Part shown: piece by piece, positions 1 through 6,061 of the stretch | How positions within the stretch are numbered: the stretch's first letter is position 1 | How the letters are laid out: each line of letters opens with the position of its first letter | DNA from: Bacteroidales bacterium | GTDB taxonomy: Bacteria > Bacteroidota > Bacteroidia > Bacteroidales > Bacteroidaceae | Assembly (NCBI GenBank): GCA_004555055.1 | Contig: SFJN01000140.1 | Coordinates: forward strand, 1 to 6,531 | Direction of reading: 5' to 3' | Length of the DNA: 6,531 nt | Translations under genes and position numbers: made by a program | Notes under the pieces: generated by a model | The model's database searches: none | Seen by the model: the letters and a program-made list of their open reading frames with translations, nothing else | What the model was told of the DNA's origin: nothing

Positions 1-1935
1 GAAGTGCTCGTCATCAGCGTCACCGGAAACACCATCTACAGCCAGGCTACACGCACCAACCCCAACCGCATCGCTCGCCACCGCAGCCACGACGGCGGAC
101 TTACGTGGGACGCACCGGAAGAAATCACCGAAAGCATCTACGCGCTCTTCGACACCGGAAACGTCGTACAGAGCATGTTCGTGGGCAGCGGAAAAATCTG
201 CCAGAGCAAGACCGTGAAGGTGGGCTCGCACTACCGACTCTATGCCGCACTCTGCGCCAAGCCCAACGGCAACCGCGTCATCTATTCCGACGACTTCGGA
301 CAGACATGGAAGGCCCTCGGCGGTGCATCGGCACTACCCGTACCTAACGGCGACGAACCCAAATGCGAGGAACTACCCGACGGACGCATCCTCATCTCCT
401 CCCGCTGCGCATCGGGACGCTACTACAACATCTACTCCTTCACCGACACCGAAAAGGCCGAAGGCGAATGGGCTTCGCAGACCTTCTCGGGAAGCGGCAA
501 CAACGGTATCGCCATCGGCGGCAACAGCACGAACGGCGAAATCCTCATCGTACCTGCCGTACGCAACGAGGACGGAGCGGAAGTGTACGTCGCACTCCAG
601 TCGGTGCCCATGGCAGGCTCGCGCAGCAATGTCGGGATCTTCTACAAGGAGCTCTACAACGCCAACGACTGGAAGGACGTCGCATCGTTCGCAAAGGACT
701 GGGACGGCTCGCTGCAGGTAAGCTACACCACATCGGCCTACTCCACCATGTGCCTGCAGAAGGACAACAAGATCGGATTCTTCTTTGAGGAGAACTACCG
801 CTACATCGGCAAGAAGGACGGCCACAACAACGACGGGTACGACGGCATCTACATACCCATCACGCTCGATAAGATTACCGACAAGGCATACAGCGTCAAA
901 CGCGACATCGACCGCAAGGCCATCCTACAGCGTTTTTTTGAGGAGCTGCTGCAGAATTCCACGCTGAGCGACGCCATCAAGGCGAAACTGCAGCAGGCCA
1001 TCGAAGCGCTGAGCACCGACCCCACATTCTCCGAAACCGACCTCATACGTAACCTTCTGGCCGGCAACGACCCTGAACAGGTCGACTTCACCGAAGAGAT
1101 GAAGGCTGCACTCCTCGAAGCTGCCGAACTGCTCGCAAAGACCGGAGTGGGATACCCTGCTCCCGAAGCTGCCGAACGCAAGGCGCTCGAAGAGGCTGCA
1201 GAAGAGGCTGAAGGAAAGACCGGAAACTCCACCGTCACACGCGATGACCTCAATGCCTTCAACGCGCTGGTCGATGACTATGTGGCATGCGAAGACATCG
1301 AAATGCCTGTAGAAGGCAAAAGATACACCATCACATGCGTCAGCCGCAGCGGGGTAAAGGCATACATGAACTACGACAACGGCAGCGACAAATACGTCAT
1401 CACACCCACCGACGGCGACAACTCTCTCTATCCCGACTATGCCACCTTCACCGTCTACAACGGAAAGACCGAAGGCAAATACAACTTCGTCGACTTCGGC
1501 GGTAGCTTCCTCGTCTTCAGAGGTGCCGACACCGGAGGTTCTGCCAACGGCTACAACTCCAACAAGGGATATACCGACTACTATGCTTCGGCGGCAGAAC
1601 TCGCCGTGCAGAAACTTGCCGGACCACAGGTGGCAGGCACACCGCGCGAACGCTTCGGATACGTCACCCTCAGCGGTGAGCGCGCTGATGCCAGCAAGAC
1701 GGGATACTTCGTCATCAAGAACGGCGACACCTACGACGGAGCTGGCGATGCATACTTCAACGACACGTTCTCTTCGGCACTCCTCATCGAGGAGGCTACC
1801 ATAAAGGTCGGCATATCTGCAACGGACATCGATACCACGTTCGCAAAAGCATGCTACGACATGCAGGGACGCCGCACCACGCCCGCAGAGAAGGGAATTT
1901 ACATCATCAACGGACAGAAGACCATCGTAAGATAA
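1..1935 (+). CDS. Exported GH33 exo-alpha-sialidase, 5'-truncated by the window edge
   Basis: Hydrolyses terminal sialic acids from host glycans at the cell surface or outside the cell (family knowledge). The frame is open from base 1 and the GTG at base 4 is only an internal Val codon, so the signal peptide, the first triad arginine and the general acid lie upstream. Numbering from that Val: Asp-boxes (SxDxGxTW) at 28-35 and 95-102; a GDEPKCEELPDG segment at 116-127 with probable catalytic Glu118; probable triad arginines Arg134 and Arg207; probable nucleophile Tyr246 in SAYSTMC; the propeller ends near 300. Residues 303-425 are Ala/Glu-rich helices, perhaps coiled coil. Residues 430-600 are beta-rich and unassigned. 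The end carries CYDMQGRR and KGIYIINGQK (617-639), a short Bacteroidales tail. This is nanH-like, but I do not assign the symbol. Residue roles are inferred by motif recall, not by alignment. It could have trans-sialidase activity, though hydrolase is more likely. Confidence 0.9.
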   Translation, partial: EVLVISVTGNTIYSQATRTNPNRIARHRSHDGGLTWDAPEEITESIYALFDTGNVVQSMFVGSGKICQSKTVKVGSHYRLYAALCAKPNGNRVIYSDDFGQTWKALGGASALPVPNGDEPKCEELPDGRILISSRCASGRYYNIYSFTDTEKAEGEWASQTFSGSGNNGIAIGGNSTNGEILIVPAVRNEDGAEVYVALQSVPMAGSRSNVGIFYKELYNANDWKDVASFAKDWDGSLQVSYTTSAYSTMCLQKDNKIGFFFEENYRYIGKKDGHNNDGYDGIYIPITLDKITDKAYSVKRDIDRKAILQRFFEELLQNSTLSDAIKAKLQQAIEALSTDPTFSETDLIRNLLAGNDPEQVDFTEEMKAALLEAAELLAKTGVGYPAPEAAERKALEEAAEEAEGKTGNSTVTRDDLNAFNALVDDYVACEDIEMPVEGKRYTITCVSRSGVKAYMNYDNGSDKYVITPTDGDNSLYPDYATFTVYNGKTEGKYNFVDFGGSFLVFRGADTGGSANGYNSNKGYTDYYASAAELAVQKLAGPQVAGTPRERFGYVTLSGERADASKTGYFVIKNGDTYDGAGDAYFNDTFSSALLIEEATIKVGISATDIDTTFAKACYDMQGRRTTPAEKGIYIINGQKTIVR

Positions 1936-1956
1936 ATCCACATCCCTTTTCTGACT

Positions 1957-2032
1957 GGGGGGGGTGTGCCACCAATGGGACGAGACATCCTGACATTATC
2001 ATGCCTCCCCCCCCCATTCATGGCACACCCCC
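1957..2032. repeat. 20-bp imperfect inverted repeat with G8 and C9 tracts
   Basis: Left arm GGGGGTGTGCCACCAATGGG (1960-1979) and right arm CCCATTCATGGCACACCCCC (2013-2032) pair at 18 of 20 positions, with one internal 2-nt mismatch and a 33-nt loop. A run of eight G (1957-1964) starts the element, and a run of nine C (2007-2015) overlaps the start of the right arm. The right arm ends directly at the ATG of the next frame. In RNA this would be a very stable hairpin 21 nt after the sialidase stop, but no U-tract follows, so a classical intrinsic terminator is not shown. It could also be a dispersed palindromic repeat or the end of a small mobile element. The function is unknown. Confidence 0.7.
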
Positions 2033-2299
2033 ATGATGATCATCGACGAAAGCACCGCCGTCGACACACGGTCGGCTGCACAGCAATTCCGCTTCGACGG
2101 TCACACACTTTGCACCGCACAACCCATGCGGCTCTATATCTATAATGCCGCAGGCACCATCGTAGACCGTACAGACTTCACCGACCGCTACTCCTTCGGA
2201 CATTTCACACCCGGCACCTACATTATCAAAGGTGTGGACGACCTCGGAAAAAACCTGCAACTGGAGTATCTCGTCACCCGCAACACCAAGGGAAACTGA
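2033..2299 (+). pseudogene. Orphan C-terminal sorting-module-like frame, probable gene remnant
   Basis: This is an 88-residue frame. Residues 32-58 (LYIYNAAGTIVDRTDF, then a FTPGTYIIKG segment) have the strand-turn-strand pattern of the C-terminal modules that end secreted Bacteroidetes proteins, as in type IX secretion sorting domains. There is no signal peptide and no catalytic body, so it is a tail without a protein. The frame is open upstream only to about 1994, where a TGA precedes it, and the intervening codons (His/Pro-rich from the C-tract) do not look like protein. The ATG follows five C with no purine-rich or A-rich ribosome site, and lies against the arm of an inverted repeat. The sialidase just upstream is in another frame and already has its own tail. 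Most likely it is the 3' end of a secreted-protein gene whose body was deleted. A genuine small exported or co-translated protein is less likely. Confidence 0.5.
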
Positions 2300-2350
2300 G
2301 GGACATTGCCAAACCACACTTTGCTTTCTCAACATTTCAAGAAATAAGGG

Positions 2351-2396
2351 GAAATATGCATATTGGATGAATTTTGTGGAATATTAGGAATATTTC
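2351..2396. promoter_or_regulatory. AT-rich palindrome cluster upstream of the tetR gene
   Basis: The 176-bp gap 2300-2475 is clearly richer in A/T than its flanks. It holds a perfect 12-bp palindrome AATATGCATATT (2353-2364), a tandem repeat of GGAATATT (2378-2385 and 2387-2394), and a further pair GAAATAT (2351-2357) / ATATTTC (2390-2396). These could be regulator sites or simple AT-rich composition. No reading frame of note lies here. Confidence 0.35.
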
Positions 2397-2419
2397 GACC
2401 AGAAAACTGCACACTTCGA

Positions 2420-2440
2420 TGCAAAATGCGTAATTTTGCA
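2420..2440 (+). promoter_or_regulatory. Promoter -7 box inside a palindromic operator, tetR gene
   Basis: TAATTTTG (2431-2438) matches the Bacteroidetes -7 element TAnnTTTG. It lies within the perfect inverted repeat TGCAAAAT-N5-ATTTTGCA (arms 2420-2427 and 2433-2440). A convincing -33 TTTG is not visible about 20 bp upstream. Transcription would start near 2445, leaving a leader of about 30 nt before the ATG at 2476. A symmetric 21-bp site over the promoter of a TetR-type gene is what autorepression would look like. That role is inferred. Confidence 0.6.
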
Positions 2441-2475
2441 CACGATTTTCATCTTTCATCCCCATTTCTCAGCCA

Positions 2476-3066
2476 ATGTCCATCAGCAAAACCAGACAGA
2501 AACTCATTGATGTAGCCCGCGAACTCTTTGCCACCAAAGGCATTGAGGCAACGACCATGAACGACATTGCCACTCAATCGGGACGCGGACGCCGCACACT
2601 CTATACCTACTTCCGCAACAAGGAGGAGATTTATGGTGCAGTAGTGGAAAGCGAATTGGAATACATCTCCCGCGAGATGGACAAGGTGGTACAGGCAAAG
2701 ATTGCACCGGAAAAGAAAATCGTGCAGGTGGTATACAAGCACCTCAGCCTCATTGCCGACATCGTAAAACGAAACGGCAACATCAATGCCGAGTTCTTCC
2801 GCGACATCAATAAGGTGGAACGCACCCGTAAGAAGTTTGATCTTGAAGAAATCTTCGCCATCCGTTCCATTCTGAAACAAGGTGTTGAAGAAGGAAAATT
2901 CCAGGTAGACCACGTCAACCTCACCGCCGACATCATCCACTTTGCCATCAAGGGCATGGAAGTGCCCTACATCTTCGACAAGGTGGGCACCGGCATCAGC
3001 GTAGAGGACAGCATCCCCCTGGCCGAACGCATCATCTGCCGAGCCCTTGGCGTGAAGGAAGCCTGA
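2476..3066 (+). CDS. TetR/AcrR-family transcriptional regulator
   Basis: A DNA-binding repressor of 196 residues, the usual TetR length. The N-terminal three-helix domain is clear: KTRQKLIDVARELFATKG (5-22) is helix 1, and TTMNDIATQSGRGRRTLYTYF (26-46) is the helix-turn-helix, followed by RNKEEIY. The remaining residues form the variable, all-helical ligand and dimer domain, so the effector cannot be read from sequence. The ATG at 2476 is the first good start after the promoter and puts the HTH at the usual distance from the N-terminus. The gene is co-directional with fabG 64 bp downstream and has a palindrome over its own promoter, so autoregulation and control of the fatty-acid gene are plausible but unproven. 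The basic GRGRR stretch before the recognition helix is probably normal for its Bacteroidales relatives. Confidence 0.92.
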   Translation: MSISKTRQKLIDVARELFATKGIEATTMNDIATQSGRGRRTLYTYFRNKEEIYGAVVESELEYISREMDKVVQAKIAPEKKIVQVVYKHLSLIADIVKRNGNINAEFFRDINKVERTRKKFDLEEIFAIRSILKQGVEEGKFQVDHVNLTADIIHFAIKGMEVPYIFDKVGTGISVEDSIPLAERIICRALGVKEA

Positions 3067-3096
3067 CCTCATGCACAGGACATGAAAGGATACCGC

Positions 3097-3104
3097 ATAA
3101 TTTG
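3097..3104 (+). promoter_or_regulatory. Possible weak fabG promoter -7 box
   Basis: The 64-bp gap between tetR and fabG contains ATAATTTG, close to TAnnTTTG but imperfect (TAATTTG is one T short). It ends 26 nt before the fabG ATG and is followed by a strongly AT-rich stretch (3109-3130). It could give fabG its own transcript in addition to readthrough from tetR. No -33 box is evident. Confidence 0.3.
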
Positions 3105-3130
3105 AAACACATTATATTATAAATAAATAT

Positions 3131-3889
3131 ATGGGACTTTTAACAGGAAAAGTTGCTCTCATCACCGGTGCTGCACGAGGCATCGGTAAGGGACTCGCTC
3201 TCAAATTCGCCGCCGAAGGCGCAGACATCGCATTCACCGACCTCGTTCTCAACGACGAAATGAAGGCCGGACTCGAAGCTACCCGTCAGGAAATCGAAGC
3301 CCTCGGTGTTACCTGCCGCGCTTACGCCGGAAATGCAGCTGACTTCAACGAAACCGAAGCCGTGGTAAAACAGATTCACGAAGACTTCGGACACATCGAC
3401 ATTCTTGTAAACAACGCCGGAATCACCAAGGACGGACTCATGCTCCGCATGACCGAGGCACAATGGGATGCCGTACTCAACGTAAACCTCAAGTCGGCAT
3501 TCAACTTCATACATGCCCTGCTCCCCATCATGATGCGCCAGCGTGACGGTCGCATCATCAATATGAGTTCCGTTGTCGGTGTACACGGTAACGCCGGACA
3601 GGCCAACTATTCCGCCTCCAAGGCAGGTATGATTGCACTGGCCAAGAGCGTGGCACAGGAAATGGGAAGCCGCGGCATCCGCGTCAATGCCATTGCACCT
3701 GGATTCATTGAGACTGCCATGACGCAGCAGCTCCCTGAGGAGGTGCGCAAGGACTGGATGAAGAAGATTCCTCTTCGCCGTGGCGGACAGGTGGAAGACA
3801 TCGCCAACGTGGCACTCTTCCTCGCATCCGACCTCTCAAGCTATGTCTCCGGACAGGTTATCCAAGTTGACGGCGGAATGAATATGTAA
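3131..3889 (+). CDS. fabG: 3-oxoacyl-[acyl-carrier-protein] reductase FabG
   Basis: A cytoplasmic NADPH-dependent short-chain dehydrogenase that reduces 3-oxoacyl-ACP to 3-hydroxyacyl-ACP in the type II fatty-acid elongation cycle. The 252 residues are close to the family norm of about 245. The Rossmann cofactor motif TGAARGIG is at 12-19 and NNAG at 94-97. The catalytic tetrad is Asn119 (NVNL), Ser147 (MSSVVG), Tyr160 and Lys164 (YSASK). The APG segment follows at 189-191 and the C-terminus VDGGMNM is the classic FabG ending. The insert around 38-60 (DLVLNDEMKAGLEATRQ) makes it slightly longer than the E. coli protein. The ATG at 3131 follows an A/T-rich leader, common for Bacteroidetes starts. 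Other SDR reductases share the fold, but the closing motif and overall match favour FabG. It follows the TetR gene, which may regulate it. Confidence 0.93.
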   Translation: MGLLTGKVALITGAARGIGKGLALKFAAEGADIAFTDLVLNDEMKAGLEATRQEIEALGVTCRAYAGNAADFNETEAVVKQIHEDFGHIDILVNNAGITKDGLMLRMTEAQWDAVLNVNLKSAFNFIHALLPIMMRQRDGRIINMSSVVGVHGNAGQANYSASKAGMIALAKSVAQEMGSRGIRVNAIAPGFIETAMTQQLPEEVRKDWMKKIPLRRGGQVEDIANVALFLASDLSSYVSGQVIQVDGGMNM

Positions 3890-3923
3890 TTCTCTATACT
3901 GCGGGCATAACGTCCGTAAAATC

Positions 3924-3957
3924 AAGGCTTTGAAGGGCTAAGGCTCTCCAAAGCCTT
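3924..3957 (+). terminator. Hairpin between fabG and the pseudouridine synthase gene
   Basis: AAGGCTTTG (3924-3932) and CAAAGCCTT (3949-3957) form a perfect 9-bp stem with a 16-nt loop, 35 nt after the fabG stop. Only TTG follows, not a real U-run, so termination would be weak. It could be an attenuating or processing hairpin instead. It also covers the TTG at 3957, which argues against that codon as the start of the next gene. Confidence 0.35.
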
Positions 3958-3974
3958 TGGTGTATAAAAAGCCT

Positions 3975-4685
3975 ATGAACGTTATCTACGAAGACAACCA
4001 CATCATCATCGTCAACAAGGATGCCGGCGAAATCGTGCAGGGCGACAAGACTGGCGACCGGACGCTGGCCGACGAGGTGAAACAATACATCAAAGAGAAA
4101 TACGCCAAACCCGGGGCCGTGTTTCTCGGCACCGTACACCGCCTCGACCGCCCCGTGAGCGGCATCGTCGTCTTTGCACGGACATCGAAGGCACTCTCGC
4201 GGATGAACGAAATGTTCAAAAAAGGCGAAGTGCACAAGACATACCATGCCATCGTGCCCCGCGAAGCGGAAAACCCTACAAAAGGCATGGTCGAACGGCA
4301 ACGGCTCGACGAAGGCATCACGCTGAAACACTATCTCACCCGCAACGAACGACAAAACAGGGCCTATGCCTTCAACCGTGAGACACCGGGAGCAAAACTT
4401 GCCATTCTCGACGTCCGACGCATTGCAATGGCAGAACGGCTGCAGATGCTGGAAATCAACCTGCACACCGGACGCCACCACCAGATACGCTGTCAGCTAT
4501 CGGCCATCGGACTACCCATACGCGGAGACCTCAAATACGGTGCACCGCGCTCCAATCCCGACGGCAGCATCTGTCTGCATGCACGGCATGTAGAATTCCT
4601 GCACCCCGTATCGAAGCAGCAAATCAGCGTCACCGCTGACTACCCATCCCTCAGCATTTGGGATATCTTCCGCAACGAAGCATAG
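3975..4685 (+). CDS. RluA-family RNA pseudouridine synthase (no S4 domain)
   Basis: Isomerises specific uridines to pseudouridine in rRNA or tRNA in the cytoplasm. From the ATG at 3975 the protein has 236 residues, the compact RluA/RluC-type catalytic domain without an N-terminal S4 RNA-binding domain. It opens with IYEDNHIIIVNKDAGEIVQ (4-22), the usual first strand pair. HRLDRPVSG (55-63) carries catalytic Asp58. LHTGRHHQIRCQLSAIG (163-179) and LHARHVEFLHPV (201-212) are the conserved later motifs. An upstream in-frame TTG at 3957 would add MVYKKP, but it lies in a hairpin arm, whereas ATG 3975 has the A-rich TATAAAAAG ahead and begins at the domain. The target base cannot be told from sequence, so no rlu symbol is given. 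It is unrelated in pathway to its neighbours, so its placement is probably incidental. Confidence 0.9.
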   Translation: MNVIYEDNHIIIVNKDAGEIVQGDKTGDRTLADEVKQYIKEKYAKPGAVFLGTVHRLDRPVSGIVVFARTSKALSRMNEMFKKGEVHKTYHAIVPREAENPTKGMVERQRLDEGITLKHYLTRNERQNRAYAFNRETPGAKLAILDVRRIAMAERLQMLEINLHTGRHHQIRCQLSAIGLPIRGDLKYGAPRSNPDGSICLHARHVEFLHPVSKQQISVTADYPSLSIWDIFRNEA

Positions 4686-4837
4686 CCACCACCATAGAAA
4701 CCGGGCAAAGGAACCCGACAATCTCTTTGCAGACCCATCAACGCCCCTCCGGAGACATTGAAAAGAGGAAAAGGGAAAAAGAACATGAAAGGATGCAAAA
4801 AAGATTGACAAAACGCAGGAAGCTCAAAAGAAATTAG

Positions 4838-4856
4838 TAATTTTGCACGCAAAATT
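4838..4856 (+). promoter_or_regulatory. carAB promoter -7 box overlapping a palindrome
   Basis: TAATTTTG (4838-4845) matches the Bacteroidetes -7 element and overlaps a perfect inverted repeat AATTTTGC-AC-GCAAAATT (arms 4839-4846 and 4849-4856). A -33 TTTG at normal spacing is not seen. Transcription would begin near 4852, giving a leader of about 57 nt before the carA ATG at 4909. The rest of the 223-bp gap 4686-4908 holds a 24-nt pure purine run (4760-4783) and weak short hairpins. I see no tRNA, recognisable riboswitch or attenuator-like peptide. The palindrome could be an operator, but the regulator is unknown. Confidence 0.55.
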
Positions 4857-4908
4857 GCAAACATTCACCGGATTTCACCCTCCGAAAACCAAACGACCCA
4901 TAACAGCA

Positions 4909-6033
4909 ATGCGAAAAGTCACACTCGTGCTCAGCGACGGCACAAGATTCCACGGCACAAGTTTCGGATACGAAGCACCTGTGGCAGGAGAAGTAGTGTT
5001 CAACACTGCCATGACGGGATACCCCGAAAGCCTTACCGACCCCTCCTATGCCGGACAACTGATGACACTCACCTATCCACTCGTAGGCAACTACGGTGTA
5101 CCGGGATTCAGCGTGGAAGGCAATGGGCTTGCCACCTTTATGGAAAGCGACAAAATCTATGCACGCGCCATCATCGTTAGCGACTATTCAGAAGAATACT
5201 CACACTGGAACGCAAAAGAGAGTCTGGCAGAATGGCTCAAACGCGAACACGTGCCCGGAATTACAGGCATTGACACCCGACAGCTTACCAAGGTGCTGCG
5301 TGAGCACGGAGTGATGATGGGAAAAATACTCTTTGACGACGAGCCAGACAACATTCCCGAAGCATCCTACGAAGGCGTGAACTTCGTGGAACAGGTCAGC
5401 TGCAAGGAAATTGTGGAATACAAAGCCGCAGAATACACCGCCGCTGACGCCGACCATCTCACACCCCTGAGAAAGCCCAACGGCAAGAAAGTGGTACTTG
5501 TGGACTGCGGCGTAAAGAACAACATCATCCGCTGCCTTCTGCGTCGTGGCGTCGATGTCATCCGTGTTCCCTGGGACTACGACTTCAACACCTTGGAGTT
5601 CGACGGACTTTTCCTTGCCAATGGTCCCGGCGACCCCGACACCTGTTCGGTAGCAGTGGAAAACATACGCAAGTTCCTCGCCACCACACCCATAAAGCCC
5701 TGCATGGGCATATGTATGGGCAACCAACTCCTCTCGAAAGCGGCAGGAGCCACCATCTACAAACTCAAATACGGTCACCGTTCCCACAACCAACCCGTGC
5801 GGATGGTAGGGACAGAAAAGTGCTTCATCACCAGCCAGAACCATGGCTATGCAGTGAAGACCGACACTCTCAGCAACGACTGGGAACCTTACTTCATCAA
5901 CATGAACGACGGCTCGAACGAAGGCATACGGCACAAGACAAACCCCTGGTTCTCCGCACAGTTCCACCCCGAAGCCTGCTCCGGACCCGTGGACACAGAG
6001 TTCCTGTTTGATAAATTTGTTGATTTGCTCTAA
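4909..6033 (+). CDS. carA: Carbamoyl-phosphate synthase small (glutaminase) subunit CarA
   Basis: Hydrolyses glutamine and passes ammonia to CarB, which makes carbamoyl phosphate for pyrimidine and arginine synthesis. The protein has 374 residues from ATG 4909 (E. coli: 382). The N-terminal CPSase small domain starts at RKVTLVLSDGTRFHG and contains FNTAMTGYPESLTDPSY (31-47). The class I glutamine amidotransferase domain runs from about 193, with ANGPGDP at 237-243, nucleophile Cys269 in MGICMGNQ, and His353/Glu355 in AQFHPE. These three fall on the same numbers as the E. coli triad, as I recall them. MGNQ replaces the common LGHQ, which probably does not affect catalysis. An in-frame TTG at 4843 would add 22 residues, but it lies inside the -7 promoter box, so ATG 4909 is preferred. 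It is followed after 28 bp by carB, an operon. Confidence 0.96.
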   Translation: MRKVTLVLSDGTRFHGTSFGYEAPVAGEVVFNTAMTGYPESLTDPSYAGQLMTLTYPLVGNYGVPGFSVEGNGLATFMESDKIYARAIIVSDYSEEYSHWNAKESLAEWLKREHVPGITGIDTRQLTKVLREHGVMMGKILFDDEPDNIPEASYEGVNFVEQVSCKEIVEYKAAEYTAADADHLTPLRKPNGKKVVLVDCGVKNNIIRCLLRRGVDVIRVPWDYDFNTLEFDGLFLANGPGDPDTCSVAVENIRKFLATTPIKPCMGICMGNQLLSKAAGATIYKLKYGHRSHNQPVRMVGTEKCFITSQNHGYAVKTDTLSNDWEPYFINMNDGSNEGIRHKTNPWFSAQFHPEACSGPVDTEFLFDKFVDLL

Positions 6034-6034
6034 T

Positions 6035-6061
6035 CACTGACCACTAACCACTAACTACTCA
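6035..6061 (+). repeat. Heptanucleotide tandem repeat between carA and carB
   Basis: CACTGAC (6035-6041), CACTAAC (6042-6048) and CACTAAC (6049-6055), then a degenerate TACTCAA, fill almost the whole 28-bp gap and run up to the carB ATG at 6062. There is no Shine-Dalgarno-like sequence. Copy-number change would alter the spacer by 7 nt per unit and might affect carB translation. That effect is inference only. Confidence 0.7.

Noticed and set aside
925..1941. Long open frame of 338 codons on the - strand
   Set aside because: It is fully antisense to the sialidase, whose frame has clear motifs. Its translation is Val/Cys-rich without domain logic, as expected from strong codon bias on the other strand.
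1960..2032. Invertible (phase-variable) promoter flanked by inverted repeats
   Set aside because: Only 33 bp separate the arms, no promoter box lies between them, and no recombinase gene is nearby.
2449..3072. 207-codon open frame on the - strand
   Set aside because: It mirrors the TetR gene, which has a clear HTH. No recognisable protein is seen in this frame.
4702..4730. Intrinsic terminator after the pseudouridine synthase gene
   Set aside because: Only 4- to 6-bp stems (CGGG/CCCG, GCAAAG/CTTTGC) that compete with each other, and no T-run.
4843..4908. 22-residue N-terminal extension of CarA from a TTG
   Set aside because: The TTG is part of the promoter -7 box, the extra residues have no family counterpart, and ATG 4909 matches the family N-terminus.
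5200..5967. 255-codon open frame on the - strand
   Set aside because: It lies antisense within carA, whose catalytic motifs prove the + strand frame.
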